The notes below the pieces were generated by a model, which was not told the origin of the DNA, searched no databases, and saw only the letters and a program-made list of their open reading frames with translations. A DNA stretch of 64,000 bases from Sphingobacterium tabacisoli (GTDB lineage: Bacteria; Bacteroidota; Bacteroidia; Sphingobacteriales; Sphingobacteriaceae): assembly GCF_017908035.1 (NCBI RefSeq), contig NZ_JAEQMU010000005.1:248001-312000 (forward strand), in the 5' to 3' direction. Below are positions 8,636 to 17,445 of the stretch, piece after piece. How positions within the stretch are numbered: position 1 is the first letter of the stretch; each line of letters begins with the position of its first letter. The position numbers and the translations under genes are program-made.

Positions 8636-9067
8636 ATGATTTGGTTTAGAACATACACACTGGAAGAGGTCAATACTATATTTGATAAATACATGACCAA
8701 ATTGTTGGACGTAAAAGCCATCGAAATTCATGATGACAGTATTATAGCCACAATGCCCATTACGGACAATGTACGTCAGCCTTTTGGCATATTACACGGA
8801 GGGGCTTCGGTAGTATTAGCAGAATCTATAGGCAGCGTCGCTTCCAACCTAATCATTGATACCGACAAATATGCCGGCGTAGGTCTAGACATCAATGCAA
8901 ACCATGTCCGGTCAGCATCCAAGGGGCTCCTTAGAGCTGTTTGCGCTCCGCTACATATTGGTAAGACCACACACGTATGGGATATTAAAATGTACGATGA
9001 CAAGGACAATCTAATCTGTATTTCAAGACTTACGGTCGCTATTATTGAAAAATCAAGAGTAATGTAA
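8636..9067 (+). CDS. Hotdog-fold acyl-CoA thioesterase (YdiI/MenI-like)
   Basis: 143 residues, a single hotdog domain. The active-site stretch QPFGILHGGASVVLAESIGSVAS carries His54 and Glu63, at the same positions as E. coli YdiI (MenI); INANHVRSA and the C-terminal SRLTVAI also align with that protein from memory. It should hydrolyse an aromatic or acyl-CoA thioester, such as 1,4-dihydroxy-2-naphthoyl-CoA in menaquinone synthesis. No other men genes are nearby, so the substrate remains open. It follows the DinB gene by 5 bp and ends in a good terminator. Confidence 0.85.
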   Translation: MIWFRTYTLEEVNTIFDKYMTKLLDVKAIEIHDDSIIATMPITDNVRQPFGILHGGASVVLAESIGSVASNLIIDTDKYAGVGLDINANHVRSASKGLLRAVCAPLHIGKTTHVWDIKMYDDKDNLICISRLTVAIIEKSRVM

Positions 9068-9139
9068 AACATTTTCAATCTTAAATTGTAGTTATACTAT
9101 ATACCATCATTTATTGGTTATATGATACGGTTTAGGTTT

Positions 9140-9177
9140 ATAGAGAGACGTCGCCCATCGAAGTCTCTCTATTTTTT
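9140..9177 (+). terminator. Rho-independent terminator after the thioesterase gene
   Basis: Stem ATAGAGAGAC (9140-9149) pairs with GTCTCTCTAT (9163-9172), followed by a run of T. It closes the kinase-DinB-thioesterase unit. Confidence 0.8.
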
Positions 9178-9331
9178 ATACTACTGCAACCGTTTGCTTG
9201 AGATATTTCTCTTCTTTAAATGAATAAATTTTATTAGTCTTGTAGTAGAAACTAAAAACCATAGGCCGGATTGATAGTCATGCATTCTATACTAGTTTCC
9301 AAAAAATATATTTTTTTATTTTAATTAAATT

Positions 9332-10639
9332 ATGTCTTCATCAACTCAACCTAGCGCCTTAGATAATGCGCAACCTCAAAAGACTGCGTTTCTGCCTATG
9401 GCAATCTGTTGCGCTTTTTTCTTTATCCTTGGTTTTATTACATGGGCAAATGGCTCTTTAATACCATTTTCTAAAAAAGCATTCAATCTTGAGACCGATC
9501 TACAGGCCTACTTAGTAACAACAGCATCCTATATTGCTTATTTTTTCATGGCTTTACCAAGTTCCTGGATCATTAAAAAAATAGGTTTTCACAATGGTTT
9601 AGTAACATCCATCGTGGTCTTGGGAGTCGGTTCATTACTGTTCATTCCTGCAGCAGACAACAGCAGCTATGGTTTATTTTTAACAGCAATATTTGTTCAG
9701 GGTACAGGAATGGCTTTATTACAAACTGCCGTAAACCCTTACCTAAGCATTATTGGACCGATAGAAAGTGCTGCACAGCGTATTTCAATAGCTGGTGTTT
9801 TCAATAAGACGGCTGGCATTATCGCTCCTATCGTTCTAGGAACATTATTATTAAAAGGAGCTAATGCTTCTCAAGCTCGATTAGAAGCCGCTACAACAGA
9901 AGCAGAACGAAATACAATCCTGAACGAACTATTACAACAACTCCACACCCCATACATTGCACTAGCAGTCTTCCTATTTATCTTTGCTGTTATTTTGAAG
10001 TTTGTTAAACTACCAGAAGTAAATACAGAAGATGAATCCGCCGATTCAGCAGAAAAAACTAAAAAATCTATCTTCCAGTACCCACACTTATTCTTAGGTG
10101 CCCTAGCTATATTTTTCTGTGTCGGAGTAGAAGTAATGGCAGGAGATATTATAGGTACTTACGCTAGAGAGCTAGGTACAGTTCCACAGATTTTCACAGA
10201 TAATGCGACTGCTTTCACCTTAGGGTTTATGTTAATTGGTTATGGAATAGGTATTGCGACTATCCCGAGATTTATTAGTCAACAAGCGGCTTTACGAATC
10301 TGTACTTCTATCGGTATATTATTTACCATTATCTCCGTATTGACCACAGGCTTGACTTCATTTTGGTTTGTAGCCTTACTGGGCTTAGCTAACTCACTAA
10401 TGTGGCCAGCAATCTTCCCTCTTGGAATTAAAGGGTTAGGAAACTTTACAAAAATAGCTTCTGCCGTCATGATTATGGGTATTGCAGGTGGTGCGATTTG
10501 GCCTTTGGTATATGGATATTTAAAAGATCATTTAGGAATTGACTTTCAGCACGCATTTCTCTACACCATGGTACCAGCCTATTTATACATTATATATTTT
10601 GCTAGTTGGGGACATAAAATCGGTCAAAAACAAGCCTAA
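9332..10639 (+). CDS. Sugar MFS transporter (FucP/GluP family)
   Basis: 435 residues with about 12 hydrophobic segments. The opening FFILGFITWANGSLIPFSKKAF is typical of the FucP family of proton-coupled sugar symporters (fucose, glucose, galactose, N-acetylglucosamine), as are LLQTAVNPYLSIIGP and the late PAIFPLGIKGLG. It would import a monosaccharide across the inner membrane. There are no flanking catabolic genes, so the sugar cannot be named. It is a single gene bounded by terminators on both sides. Confidence 0.9.
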   Translation: MSSSTQPSALDNAQPQKTAFLPMAICCAFFFILGFITWANGSLIPFSKKAFNLETDLQAYLVTTASYIAYFFMALPSSWIIKKIGFHNGLVTSIVVLGVGSLLFIPAADNSSYGLFLTAIFVQGTGMALLQTAVNPYLSIIGPIESAAQRISIAGVFNKTAGIIAPIVLGTLLLKGANASQARLEAATTEAERNTILNELLQQLHTPYIALAVFLFIFAVILKFVKLPEVNTEDESADSAEKTKKSIFQYPHLFLGALAIFFCVGVEVMAGDIIGTYARELGTVPQIFTDNATAFTLGFMLIGYGIGIATIPRFISQQAALRICTSIGILFTIISVLTTGLTSFWFVALLGLANSLMWPAIFPLGIKGLGNFTKIASAVMIMGIAGGAIWPLVYGYLKDHLGIDFQHAFLYTMVPAYLYIIYFASWGHKIGQKQA

Positions 10640-10655
10640 TAACACTAAAAAGATA

Positions 10656-10690
10656 TAGAAAAAGCCTCAATAATATTGAGGCTTTTTCTA
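10656..10690. terminator. Bidirectional terminator between the MFS and cyclo-ligase genes
   Basis: Perfect 15-bp stem (10656-10670 with 10676-10690) and a 5-nt loop, with A-rich and T-rich outer arms. The convergent cyclo-ligase stop codon lies inside the right arm. Confidence 0.9.
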
Positions 10691-11263
10691 TGTGCTAAAG
10701 TGGTGTATTGTCCGGGGCGTGACACATGTTTTAATAGGAATATCAAACTCACCTACATCCGAGATACAATCTACCGGCTCATAATAACTTAGACCAACAG
10801 TAGCAACATCTGGTCTGCACCGAGCCAGAAAACGATCGTAAAACCCTTTCCCATATCCGACCCTATTTCCGACAATATCTACCACCAACAAGGGGACAAT
10901 TACAACATCCAGTACAGACTCCTCGACCGTGACACCTCCTACCGGCTCCAGAACTCCCCATTTATTGGCTTCAAAAACAGTCTGTTCATCCCATAAGTAA
11001 TGAATCATCTCATAGCTTTCAAAGTCAGAGCGTGATACAACAAACCGTACATCTGGTCGCCTATCCTGTAGCCATTCTTTAAATCTTAAAGTATCGGGTT
11101 CTTTAAATTGCTGTATAGGCAAATAGACATGTATGTAGTTTACCCCAGACCAATCCATCGTTTTCAAAGTAGCGAAAAGAGCTTCCTCAAAAGCTATCCG
11201 GGTAAGATCATCAAGTGCCAGCCGTCTTTTTTTATACAATAAGCGTAGTTCTTTCTTGGTCAT
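10688..11263 (-). CDS. 5-formyltetrahydrofolate cyclo-ligase
   Basis: 191 residues from the ATG at 11263. It converts 5-formyl-THF to 5,10-methenyl-THF with ATP in one-carbon metabolism. The family signature GNRVGYGKGFYDRFLA lies at about residue 135, and the N-terminal MTKKELRLLYKKRR is the usual start. An in-frame start at 11329 is open but would run through the efp terminator hairpin (11284-11320), so I reject it. Confidence 0.93.
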   Translation of the reverse strand: MTKKELRLLYKKRRLALDDLTRIAFEEALFATLKTMDWSGVNYIHVYLPIQQFKEPDTLRFKEWLQDRRPDVRFVVSRSDFESYEMIHYLWDEQTVFEANKWGVLEPVGGVTVEESVLDVVIVPLLVVDIVGNRVGYGKGFYDRFLARCRPDVATVGLSYYEPVDCISDVGEFDIPIKTCVTPRTIHHFST

Positions 11264-11283
11264 CAGCACCTTAATTTGAAGAT

Positions 11284-11320
11284 AAAAAAACGGCCTTGCA
11301 GCTGAGCGCTTACAAGACCG
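11284..11320 (-). terminator. Terminator after efp
   Basis: On the minus strand an 8-bp stem (11320-11313 with 11298-11291, one G:U pair) is followed by seven T (11290-11284). Confidence 0.75.
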
Positions 11321-11348
11321 AATAATCAACCTAAACCTAAAATCTTTA

Positions 11349-11909
11349 TTATTTTACACGCTCGATATAATCACCGGTTTGTGTATCAACTTTCACTTTA
11401 TCTCCCTGATTAATAAAAAGAGGAACGTTAATCTCTACTCCTGTTTCTACTGTTGCTTTCTTCAAGGCGTTTGTAGATGTATCTCCTTTTACTGCAGGTT
11501 CTGTATATGTAATCTCTAGCTCTACACTCTTTGGCGTTTGGGCCATAATCGGTTCTTCACTTTCAAAGGCTACAATAACGTTCATACCTTCTTTCAAAAA
11601 CCGTGCCGACTCACCAAACAAGAACTTAGGAATATTAAACTGTTCGTAGCTGATATTGTCCATAACTACGAAAAAATCCTCATCTTCGTATAGATATTGA
11701 TAATCATTTGTTTCCACCCGGGCTATTTCCACAGCCTCGTCTACACGAAAACGGTATTCTACCAACTTACCAGTTTTTACATTACGCATTCTAGCTTGAT
11801 AAAATGCACGTAAGTTACCTGGTGTACGGTGTATATATTCTTCTACAGCAACTAGTTCGCCGTTAAAACGCAAAATATTTCCTGATTTTACTTCTGAAGC
11901 TTTAGCCAT
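11349..11909 (-). CDS. efp: Elongation factor P, with Asn at the modification site
   Basis: 186 residues, normal for EF-P, with the KOW-like N-terminal domain and two OB domains ending in GDYIERVK. EF-P relieves ribosome stalling at proline runs. The loop that enters the peptidyl-transferase centre reads HRTPGNLRAF. At the position of E. coli Lys34 (KPGKGQAF) it has Asn32, so neither beta-lysylation by EpmA nor arginine rhamnosylation by EarP would apply. From memory this form occurs in other Sphingobacteriaceae. No EF-P modifying gene is in the window. It has its own promoter (11937-11968) and terminator. Confidence 0.96.
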   Translation of the reverse strand: MAKASEVKSGNILRFNGELVAVEEYIHRTPGNLRAFYQARMRNVKTGKLVEYRFRVDEAVEIARVETNDYQYLYEDEDFFVVMDNISYEQFNIPKFLFGESARFLKEGMNVIVAFESEEPIMAQTPKSVELEITYTEPAVKGDTSTNALKKATVETGVEINVPLFINQGDKVKVDTQTGDYIERVK

Positions 11910-11936
11910 TGGAATTGTAGTTTTTATTTTCTGCTA

Positions 11937-11968
11937 CAAACTTAGACAAAATGCCTTGCATGTACAAG
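11937..11968 (-). promoter_or_regulatory. Promoter of efp
   Basis: Minus strand CTTG (11968-11965), a 20-nt spacer and TAAGTTTG (11944-11937) fit the Bacteroidota -33/-7 pattern. It gives a leader of roughly 25 nt. Confidence 0.55.
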
Positions 11969-11992
11969 ACCTTGTCATTCGATTAATTCAGT

Positions 11993-12613
11993 TTATTTGT
12001 AGTCTACGATAGAAAGGAGAGAGTCACAAAAGGCATATTCTTTCTCTTGATTCGAACCAATAATCAACACTCTGTCTGAGCACATGGTTTTGTGAACCAG
12101 ATCAAGGTACCAAGCTTCTCCTTCCAGATCCATATTACTAGTCGGCTCATCCAAAAAGAGCAAGTTGGAATCGCTACAGCAGGCTAAAGCCAACTTGACA
12201 CGCTGTTTCATACCAGATGAGAAATACTTGAGTTCTTTGTTACGGGACTTACTCAAGCCCAATAGATCTATCACGACCTCGCGGTCGAACCCCTTGAGGT
12301 AGCTTTTAAATTTAAAATGAAAATCTAAAAGTTCATTTAATGTAAACTCCTCGATAAGCTCGATGTAAGGGGCAGCAATAGAAACATGGCTATAGATCTG
12401 CTCGATTGGGATAACAACACTCGCCATAGAAAAATCGAGTGTACCCTCGCTAGGCGCGAGTTGTCCAGTCAACGTCTTGATTAACGTCGACTTGCCTGAA
12501 CCATTGGGGCCTAAAATTGCATATTTTTGATTGGAAGAGAAGGTATAATCAATATTCCGAAAAATCCATTCTTGGTTAAACCTTCTCCCTAAATTATGTA
12601 AAGTTATATTCAA
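11993..12613 (-). CDS. ABC transporter ATP-binding protein, unassigned
   Basis: A short (206 residues) stand-alone ABC ATPase. It has Walker A GPNGSGKST (35-43), signature SSGMKQR (132-138) and Walker B LLFLDEP (151-157). The signature departs from LSGGQ, as in exporters of the CcmA/DrrA type. There is no membrane partner gene beside it. It lies 16 bp after lpxA in the lipid A operon, which hints at an envelope role, but the transported substrate is unknown. Confidence 0.85.
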   Translation of the reverse strand: MNITLHNLGRRFNQEWIFRNIDYTFSSNQKYAILGPNGSGKSTLIKTLTGQLAPSEGTLDFSMASVVIPIEQIYSHVSIAAPYIELIEEFTLNELLDFHFKFKSYLKGFDREVVIDLLGLSKSRNKELKYFSSGMKQRVKLALACCSDSNLLFLDEPTSNMDLEGEAWYLDLVHKTMCSDRVLIIGSNQEKEYAFCDSLLSIVDYK

Positions 12614-12629
12614 TAATCAATCTGTTTAA

Positions 12630-13424
12630 TTAAACACCAGTTTTACCTTGATTAAATCCTCGGACAACACCACGATTAGAGTTACGTACGAAGGCTAAAA
12701 TTTCGTCCCTAAGTTCTGTCGCTTCAAACTCAGCCTCGACCAAATCCAACGCCTTAGAGAGATTTCTGTTCTGAACGAATAGCACGCGATATATATTCTG
12801 AATCTCTGCAATTTGTTCAGAAGTATACCCTCTTCTTCGCAAACCTACAGAGTTGACCCCAGCGTACGAAATAGGCTCACGAGCTGCTTTTATAAATGGA
12901 GGCACATCCTTACGGACCAAAGTACCACCAGTAACAAAGGCATGCGAGCCGATCTGACAGAATTGATGAACAGCGACTAACCCTGCGAGGACGACATAAT
13001 CTCCAACAGTGATATGTCCAGCCAAAGTACTCGAATTAGAGAAGATACAATTATCTCCAATAATACAATCATGGGCAATATGACTGTAAGCCTGAATCAA
13101 ACAATTTTTTCCTATCACGGTTTTGTACCGGTCCCGTGTTCCCCTATTAATGGTAACACATTCGCGAATCGTTGTATTATCGCCAATTTCTGCGGTCGTA
13201 ATCTCCCCCTCAAACTTTAAATCTTGAGGTTCTCCGGAAATAACCGCTCCAGGGAATATCTTACAATTCTTACCGATCCGAGCACCATCCATGATAGTAA
13301 CATTCGAACCTATCCAAGTACCTTCACCGATCACAACATCTTTGTGGATGGTACTAAAAGGCTCTATGACTACATTTGAAGCTATTTTAGCATCAGGATG
13401 TATATATGACAACGGTTGTATCAT
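12630..13424 (-). CDS. lpxA: UDP-N-acetylglucosamine O-acyltransferase
   Basis: 264 residues, the usual LpxA size. A left-handed beta-helix of hexapeptide repeats (for example IGEGTWIGSNVTIMDGARIG) runs over the first 190 residues, followed by the helical C-terminus. AYSHIAHDCIIG contains the catalytic histidine region. It transfers a 3-hydroxyacyl chain from ACP to UDP-GlcNAc, the first step of lipid A synthesis. It follows lpxC/fabZ by 17 bp in the lpxD-lpxC/fabZ-lpxA unit. Confidence 0.96.
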   Translation of the reverse strand: MIQPLSYIHPDAKIASNVVIEPFSTIHKDVVIGEGTWIGSNVTIMDGARIGKNCKIFPGAVISGEPQDLKFEGEITTAEIGDNTTIRECVTINRGTRDRYKTVIGKNCLIQAYSHIAHDCIIGDNCIFSNSSTLAGHITVGDYVVLAGLVAVHQFCQIGSHAFVTGGTLVRKDVPPFIKAAREPISYAGVNSVGLRRRGYTSEQIAEIQNIYRVLFVQNRNLSKALDLVEAEFEATELRDEILAFVRNSNRGVVRGFNQGKTGV

Positions 13425-13441
13425 TTATTTAAATTATTGTC

Positions 13442-14842
13442 TTACTTAACTTTTATAATTTGTGCCATTAGTTCCGCTTCACAGACAATCTTCTCGCCGA
13501 CCATCCCCACTCCCTTCATACGGGCAATACCTCGACGAATAGGCTCCATCAACTCGCAACTGTAAATAATAGTATCACCAGGGACGACTTGATTTTTAAA
13601 CCGTGCACTTTCTATTTTTAAGAACAATGTTAACCAATTTTCTGGATCTGGTACAGTGTTAAGCACCAGTATCCCGCCAGTCTGTGCCATTCCTTCTATT
13701 CGCAATACTCCTGGAAAGATAGGCATCCCTGGAAAGTGCCCCATGAACAAGTCCTCATTCATAGTGACATTTTTCAAACCCACCACATGTGTATCAGAAA
13801 GTTCCAATATCTTATCAATCATCAAAAAAGGCTGACGATGTGGCAAGATACTCATAATCTGAACCGTGTCGTACACAGGTGTAGCATGAATATCATAGGT
13901 GTTTATTTTCTTCTTAGCTTTATCACGCTTAATCTGATTTTTTATCCGTTTAGCAAAAGCAACATTAGCAGCATGCCCTGGCCTTGCAGCCATGATATGT
14001 CCTTTCAAAGGACGTCCAACTAATGCCAAATCACCTATCATATCCAATAATTTGTGGCGTGCCGGCTCATTCTGATACCTTAATTGGATATTATCCAAAA
14101 TCCCTTCGTCGGCAACGGTAACCTTTTTATTAAACAAACTCTGCAATTTATCTAATTCTTCGGTACTCACCTCTTTATCCACTATAACGATAGCATTGGA
14201 CAAATCGCCACCTTTTATCAAATTATTATTTACAAGTGCCTCTAACTCATGCAAAAAACAAAACGTACGGGATGAAGATATTTCTTTCTCAAACTCTTCT
14301 ATCTGGCTAATAGATGCATGTTGACTACCTAAGACAGGAGAATTGAAGTCAATCATACAAGTCAATCGATAACCATCCAAAGGCATACCTACAATTTCAA
14401 CCTTACGATCTCCATCTACATAGTGTATATTTTCTTTGATTTCATAGAAGTCGCGATCAGCATCTTGATCTACAAAGCCTATCTCTTTTAGTTTTTGCAA
14501 GAAAATAGTCGAACTTCCATCCAAGATAGGGACTTCAGGTCCATTCAAGTCAATCAGAACATTATCGATCTGAAGACCAATCAGTGCTGCCATTAAATGT
14601 TCTATTGTACTTACCGAGGCTCCATTCTCAGAAATTGTAGTCCCTCGAGATGTATCAGTTACATTATCAGCATCAACAGATATAACAGGCTGTCCATCTA
14701 AATCAATACGTCTAAATTTGAACCAATGATTCTCAGGAGCCGGCTTTATAGTCAAGGTAACTGATGTACCAGTATGCAAGCCCACACCAGAAATAGTTAG
14801 TTCAGATTTAATAGTCCGTTGCTTCGCGTTCATTTCCTCCAT
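13442..14842 (-). CDS. lpxC: Bifunctional LpxC deacetylase / FabZ dehydratase fusion
   Basis: 466 residues covering two enzymes. Residues 1 to about 310 are LpxC, the zinc deacetylase committing to lipid A; its metal ligands are visible in STIEHLMAAL and ARHKLLDMIGD, and the C-terminal motif is GHIMAARPGHAANV. From about residue 320 the FabZ 3-hydroxyacyl-ACP dehydratase begins, with LPHRQPFLMIDKI and FMGHFPGMPIFPGVLRIEGMAQ holding the catalytic His and Glu. There is no frameshift between them. This fusion is typical of Bacteroidota and couples control of fatty acid and lipid A flux, since both enzymes compete for 3-hydroxyacyl-ACP. Confidence 0.96.
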   Translation of the reverse strand: MEEMNAKQRTIKSELTISGVGLHTGTSVTLTIKPAPENHWFKFRRIDLDGQPVISVDADNVTDTSRGTTISENGASVSTIEHLMAALIGLQIDNVLIDLNGPEVPILDGSSTIFLQKLKEIGFVDQDADRDFYEIKENIHYVDGDRKVEIVGMPLDGYRLTCMIDFNSPVLGSQHASISQIEEFEKEISSSRTFCFLHELEALVNNNLIKGGDLSNAIVIVDKEVSTEELDKLQSLFNKKVTVADEGILDNIQLRYQNEPARHKLLDMIGDLALVGRPLKGHIMAARPGHAANVAFAKRIKNQIKRDKAKKKINTYDIHATPVYDTVQIMSILPHRQPFLMIDKILELSDTHVVGLKNVTMNEDLFMGHFPGMPIFPGVLRIEGMAQTGGILVLNTVPDPENWLTLFLKIESARFKNQVVPGDTIIYSCELMEPIRRGIARMKGVGMVGEKIVCEAELMAQIIKVK

Positions 14843-14859
14843 ACTTATGGCTATTGGTT

Positions 14860-15891
14860 TTATTGTTTGTCTTTAAGTTTTTGTTCCAGTTCAGCTATTC
14901 GTTTTTCTAGGCTAGGTAGTTTTGCAAAAACTACCTGCGAACGAAGATGACTGGTATAAGGGGCGAATGGAGTACCGCCCCATTTCATATTTTCCTCTTT
15001 AATACTTTTATTAATTCCAGACTGTGCCTGGATCTGTGTCCCATTGGCAATAGTAATATGTCCGACCACACCAACCTGTCCACCCAAAATCACATTACTA
15101 CCAACCTTTGTACTACCCGATATACCAGTTTGAGCCGCTACAACAGTATTTTCTCCGATATCCACGTTATGTGCTACCTGAATCAAATTATCCAACTTCA
15201 CCCCTTTACGGACAACAGTCGATCCCATTGTCGCTCTATCTACCACGGTATTCGATCCTATCTCGACATTATCTTCAATTATCACATTACCGATTTGAGG
15301 CACCTTATCATAAGTTCCGTCAGGTTGTGGTGCGAAACCAAAACCATCACTACCGATGACCACACCAGCATGTAAAATCACATTAGCACCGATTACACAA
15401 TCATAATAAACAGTAACACCTGGAAACAGGACACTATCGTCTCCAATGGTAACATTATCACCTATGTAAACACGTGGATATATCTTTACATTATTTCCAA
15501 TCTTCACGTCACGCCCTACATATGCAAAAGCACCTATATATTCCCCCTCACCAATCTGTGCAGTATCATGGATATATATCTGCTCATCTCTTCCAGAACG
15601 ATCATTACGCAACGAATGATAGATCTTAAGCAATTCTGAAAATGCAGAATAAGCATCACTAACCCTTATTAGGGTACAGTTGACGGCTTTTTGCAAAACT
15701 AAACTTTGGTTGACGATAACAACCGCAGATTTAGTCGTATATATAAAGTGTTCGTATTTAGGATTAGATAGAAACGACAACGTCTCGGCAGACCCTTCCT
15801 CAATTTTTGCCAATTGAGAAACAGAAACATTAGGATTCCCCTCTATTGTTCCGTTTAGTAATGTTGCTATTTGTTCAGCTGTAAATTGCAT
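14860..15891 (-). CDS. lpxD: UDP-3-O-(3-hydroxyacyl)glucosamine N-acyltransferase
   Basis: 343 residues: an N-terminal uridine-binding domain, a hexapeptide-repeat beta-helix and a C-terminal helix (LEKRIAELEQKLKDK). The motif HAGVVIGSDGFGFAPQPDG is characteristic of LpxD. It adds the N-linked acyl chain in lipid A synthesis. It is first of the lpxD-lpxC/fabZ-lpxA run; the gap to lpxC is 17 bp. A -7 element lies 7 nt before the ATG. Confidence 0.96.
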   Translation of the reverse strand: MQFTAEQIATLLNGTIEGNPNVSVSQLAKIEEGSAETLSFLSNPKYEHFIYTTKSAVVIVNQSLVLQKAVNCTLIRVSDAYSAFSELLKIYHSLRNDRSGRDEQIYIHDTAQIGEGEYIGAFAYVGRDVKIGNNVKIYPRVYIGDNVTIGDDSVLFPGVTVYYDCVIGANVILHAGVVIGSDGFGFAPQPDGTYDKVPQIGNVIIEDNVEIGSNTVVDRATMGSTVVRKGVKLDNLIQVAHNVDIGENTVVAAQTGISGSTKVGSNVILGGQVGVVGHITIANGTQIQAQSGINKSIKEENMKWGGTPFAPYTSHLRSQVVFAKLPSLEKRIAELEQKLKDKQ

Positions 15892-15898
15892 TTAACTA

Positions 15899-15931
15899 CA
15901 AATGTATCTTTTTTTCCCAATTTGTTTCCAA
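15899..15931 (-). promoter_or_regulatory. Promoter of the lpxD operon
   Basis: Minus strand TTG (15931-15929), 22-nt spacer, TACATTTG (15906-15899). The -7 element ends 7 nt before the lpxD ATG, so the predicted leader is only a few nucleotides. Confidence 0.5.
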
Positions 15932-15949
15932 CTTTTTTATTCCGAGGGT

Positions 15950-17185
15950 CTATTCCACAGCCCTTAACTCTTTCGGATAAGTCAACGCATACTTTACCAC
16001 ACGTCTAGACAAAGCCTCCAAATTCGACAAATCAGAGGCCTCGGCAATCTCCATCAGCTCGCCCCGATTATTTAAAATCTTAATCGGCTCTTTTTCGGCA
16101 TTATAGGCAGAGTTTTGTACTTCTTGATGATAGACAAGATAATCGACATCGCCATCCTCTAACTGAAAGTGTTCTTTAGCCTTTCTTTTCACATCGTCAA
16201 TCTCTTCTTGTTCAAAACTGTAGGATCTCATCTCCGTAACAAAAAGATTTCGGCGCAATAGTCGCTGACACAACATTCGCAATACAGCATCGTTATGTGT
16301 CTCCCACGCCTTGATAGCCGATAAGATATCGGTATCATCCAATTTTGTAAACCAGTCTAAATGTGCGGGATCTTTCACGAAGGAAACCGCATCCAACTGG
16401 CCGTACAAAAAATGGGCGAACGCTGGAGATGCAGACAACACCTCTCCCTTCTGACACAGCATCCTAGCTCTCTTTAATGTTTTAATCAACATTTGCTCAG
16501 CCGAAATCACTGTTTTGTGTAGATAAACCTGCCAATACATTAAACGACGGGCAATCAAAAACTTCTCTACCGAATAAATACCTTTTGCCTCGACGACAAG
16601 CTCATCATCCTTTACGGACAGCATTTTGATAATACGGTCAAAAGATATTACGCCTTCAGATACACCAGTAAAGAAACTATCTCTATTCAGATAATCCATT
16701 CGATCTGTATCCAACTGCCCAGAGACTAACTGGTGCAAGAACTTACGCGGGTATTGATTGTTAAAAATAATAATGGCTAAGGACAAACGACCATCAAATT
16801 CCTTATTAAGGCGATCCATCAAAAGAGCGGAAATCATTTCATGTGAAACCCCTTCAATCAACGAGTGCTCTAAAGAATGGCTAAAAGGACCATGACCAAT
16901 ATCATGCAACAAAATAGCAATTAAGGCTGCTTCCTCTTCTTCCATACTAATAGCGACATCTTTACTTCTCAAAGTGTCTATCGCCAACTGCATAAGATGC
17001 ATCGCCCCAATGACGTGTTGAAAACGAGTATGTAACGCTCCTGGATACACCATATGCGTCATACTGACTTGCTTGATATACCGAAGACGTTGGAGATATG
17101 GATGCTCGATTAAATCAAAAATCAATCCTGACGGAATTGTAACAAAGCCGTAAACAGGATCATTAATGATTTTTTTCTTGTTCAA
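15950..17185 (-). CDS. HD domain phosphohydrolase (SAMHD1/dGTPase-like)
   Basis: 411 residues with the HD-superfamily metal set: HTRFQHVIGAMHL (first His) and LLHDIGHGPFSHSLEH (His-Asp and following His). It resembles the YdhJ/SAMHD1-like group of dNTP or nucleotide phosphohydrolases; the substrate cannot be read. The best start is TTG at 17185 (NKKKIINDPVYGFVTIP), because no in-frame ATG precedes this conserved beginning. It is divergent from porX across 260 bp in which I see no further gene. Confidence 0.87.
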   Translation of the reverse strand: MNKKKIINDPVYGFVTIPSGLIFDLIEHPYLQRLRYIKQVSMTHMVYPGALHTRFQHVIGAMHLMQLAIDTLRSKDVAISMEEEEAALIAILLHDIGHGPFSHSLEHSLIEGVSHEMISALLMDRLNKEFDGRLSLAIIIFNNQYPRKFLHQLVSGQLDTDRMDYLNRDSFFTGVSEGVISFDRIIKMLSVKDDELVVEAKGIYSVEKFLIARRLMYWQVYLHKTVISAEQMLIKTLKRARMLCQKGEVLSASPAFAHFLYGQLDAVSFVKDPAHLDWFTKLDDTDILSAIKAWETHNDAVLRMLCQRLLRRNLFVTEMRSYSFEQEEIDDVKRKAKEHFQLEDGDVDYLVYHQEVQNSAYNAEKEPIKILNNRGELMEIAEASDLSNLEALSRRVVKYALTYPKELRAVE

Positions 17186-17445
17186 TCCTACTAATCTTTA
17201 AGAGTTTTCGTAATTTTATACTTGTCGAATAAAAACGACAAGCCCATCATCTAAGATAAGCGCAAAGATACACACAATGCCGTTAATTAATGTTAAAAAA
17301 TAGCGTTTTGTCCGGATTCTAGTTAGGTTAGTTTCAAATATAAGTTTATATTGACAACTGACTTTCTACTTATTCAAATTCTGCTAACCTTATTGGGTGT
17401 TTTTCTTGATATATGGCAGTAAATATGATATAGCATAAAACAAAA

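Noticed and set aside
11264..11329. Longer N-terminus of the formyl-THF cyclo-ligase
   Set aside because: It would translate the efp terminator hairpin, and the extra 22 residues are not family-like.
13442..14842. Sequencing fusion or frameshift joining lpxC and fabZ
   Set aside because: The LpxC-FabZ fusion is the normal state in Bacteroidota and the frame is clean.
17186..17445. Hidden small gene or structured RNA between the HD gene and porX
   Set aside because: A/T-rich sequence without a convincing frame, hairpin with T-tract, or consensus promoter; I see nothing I can support.
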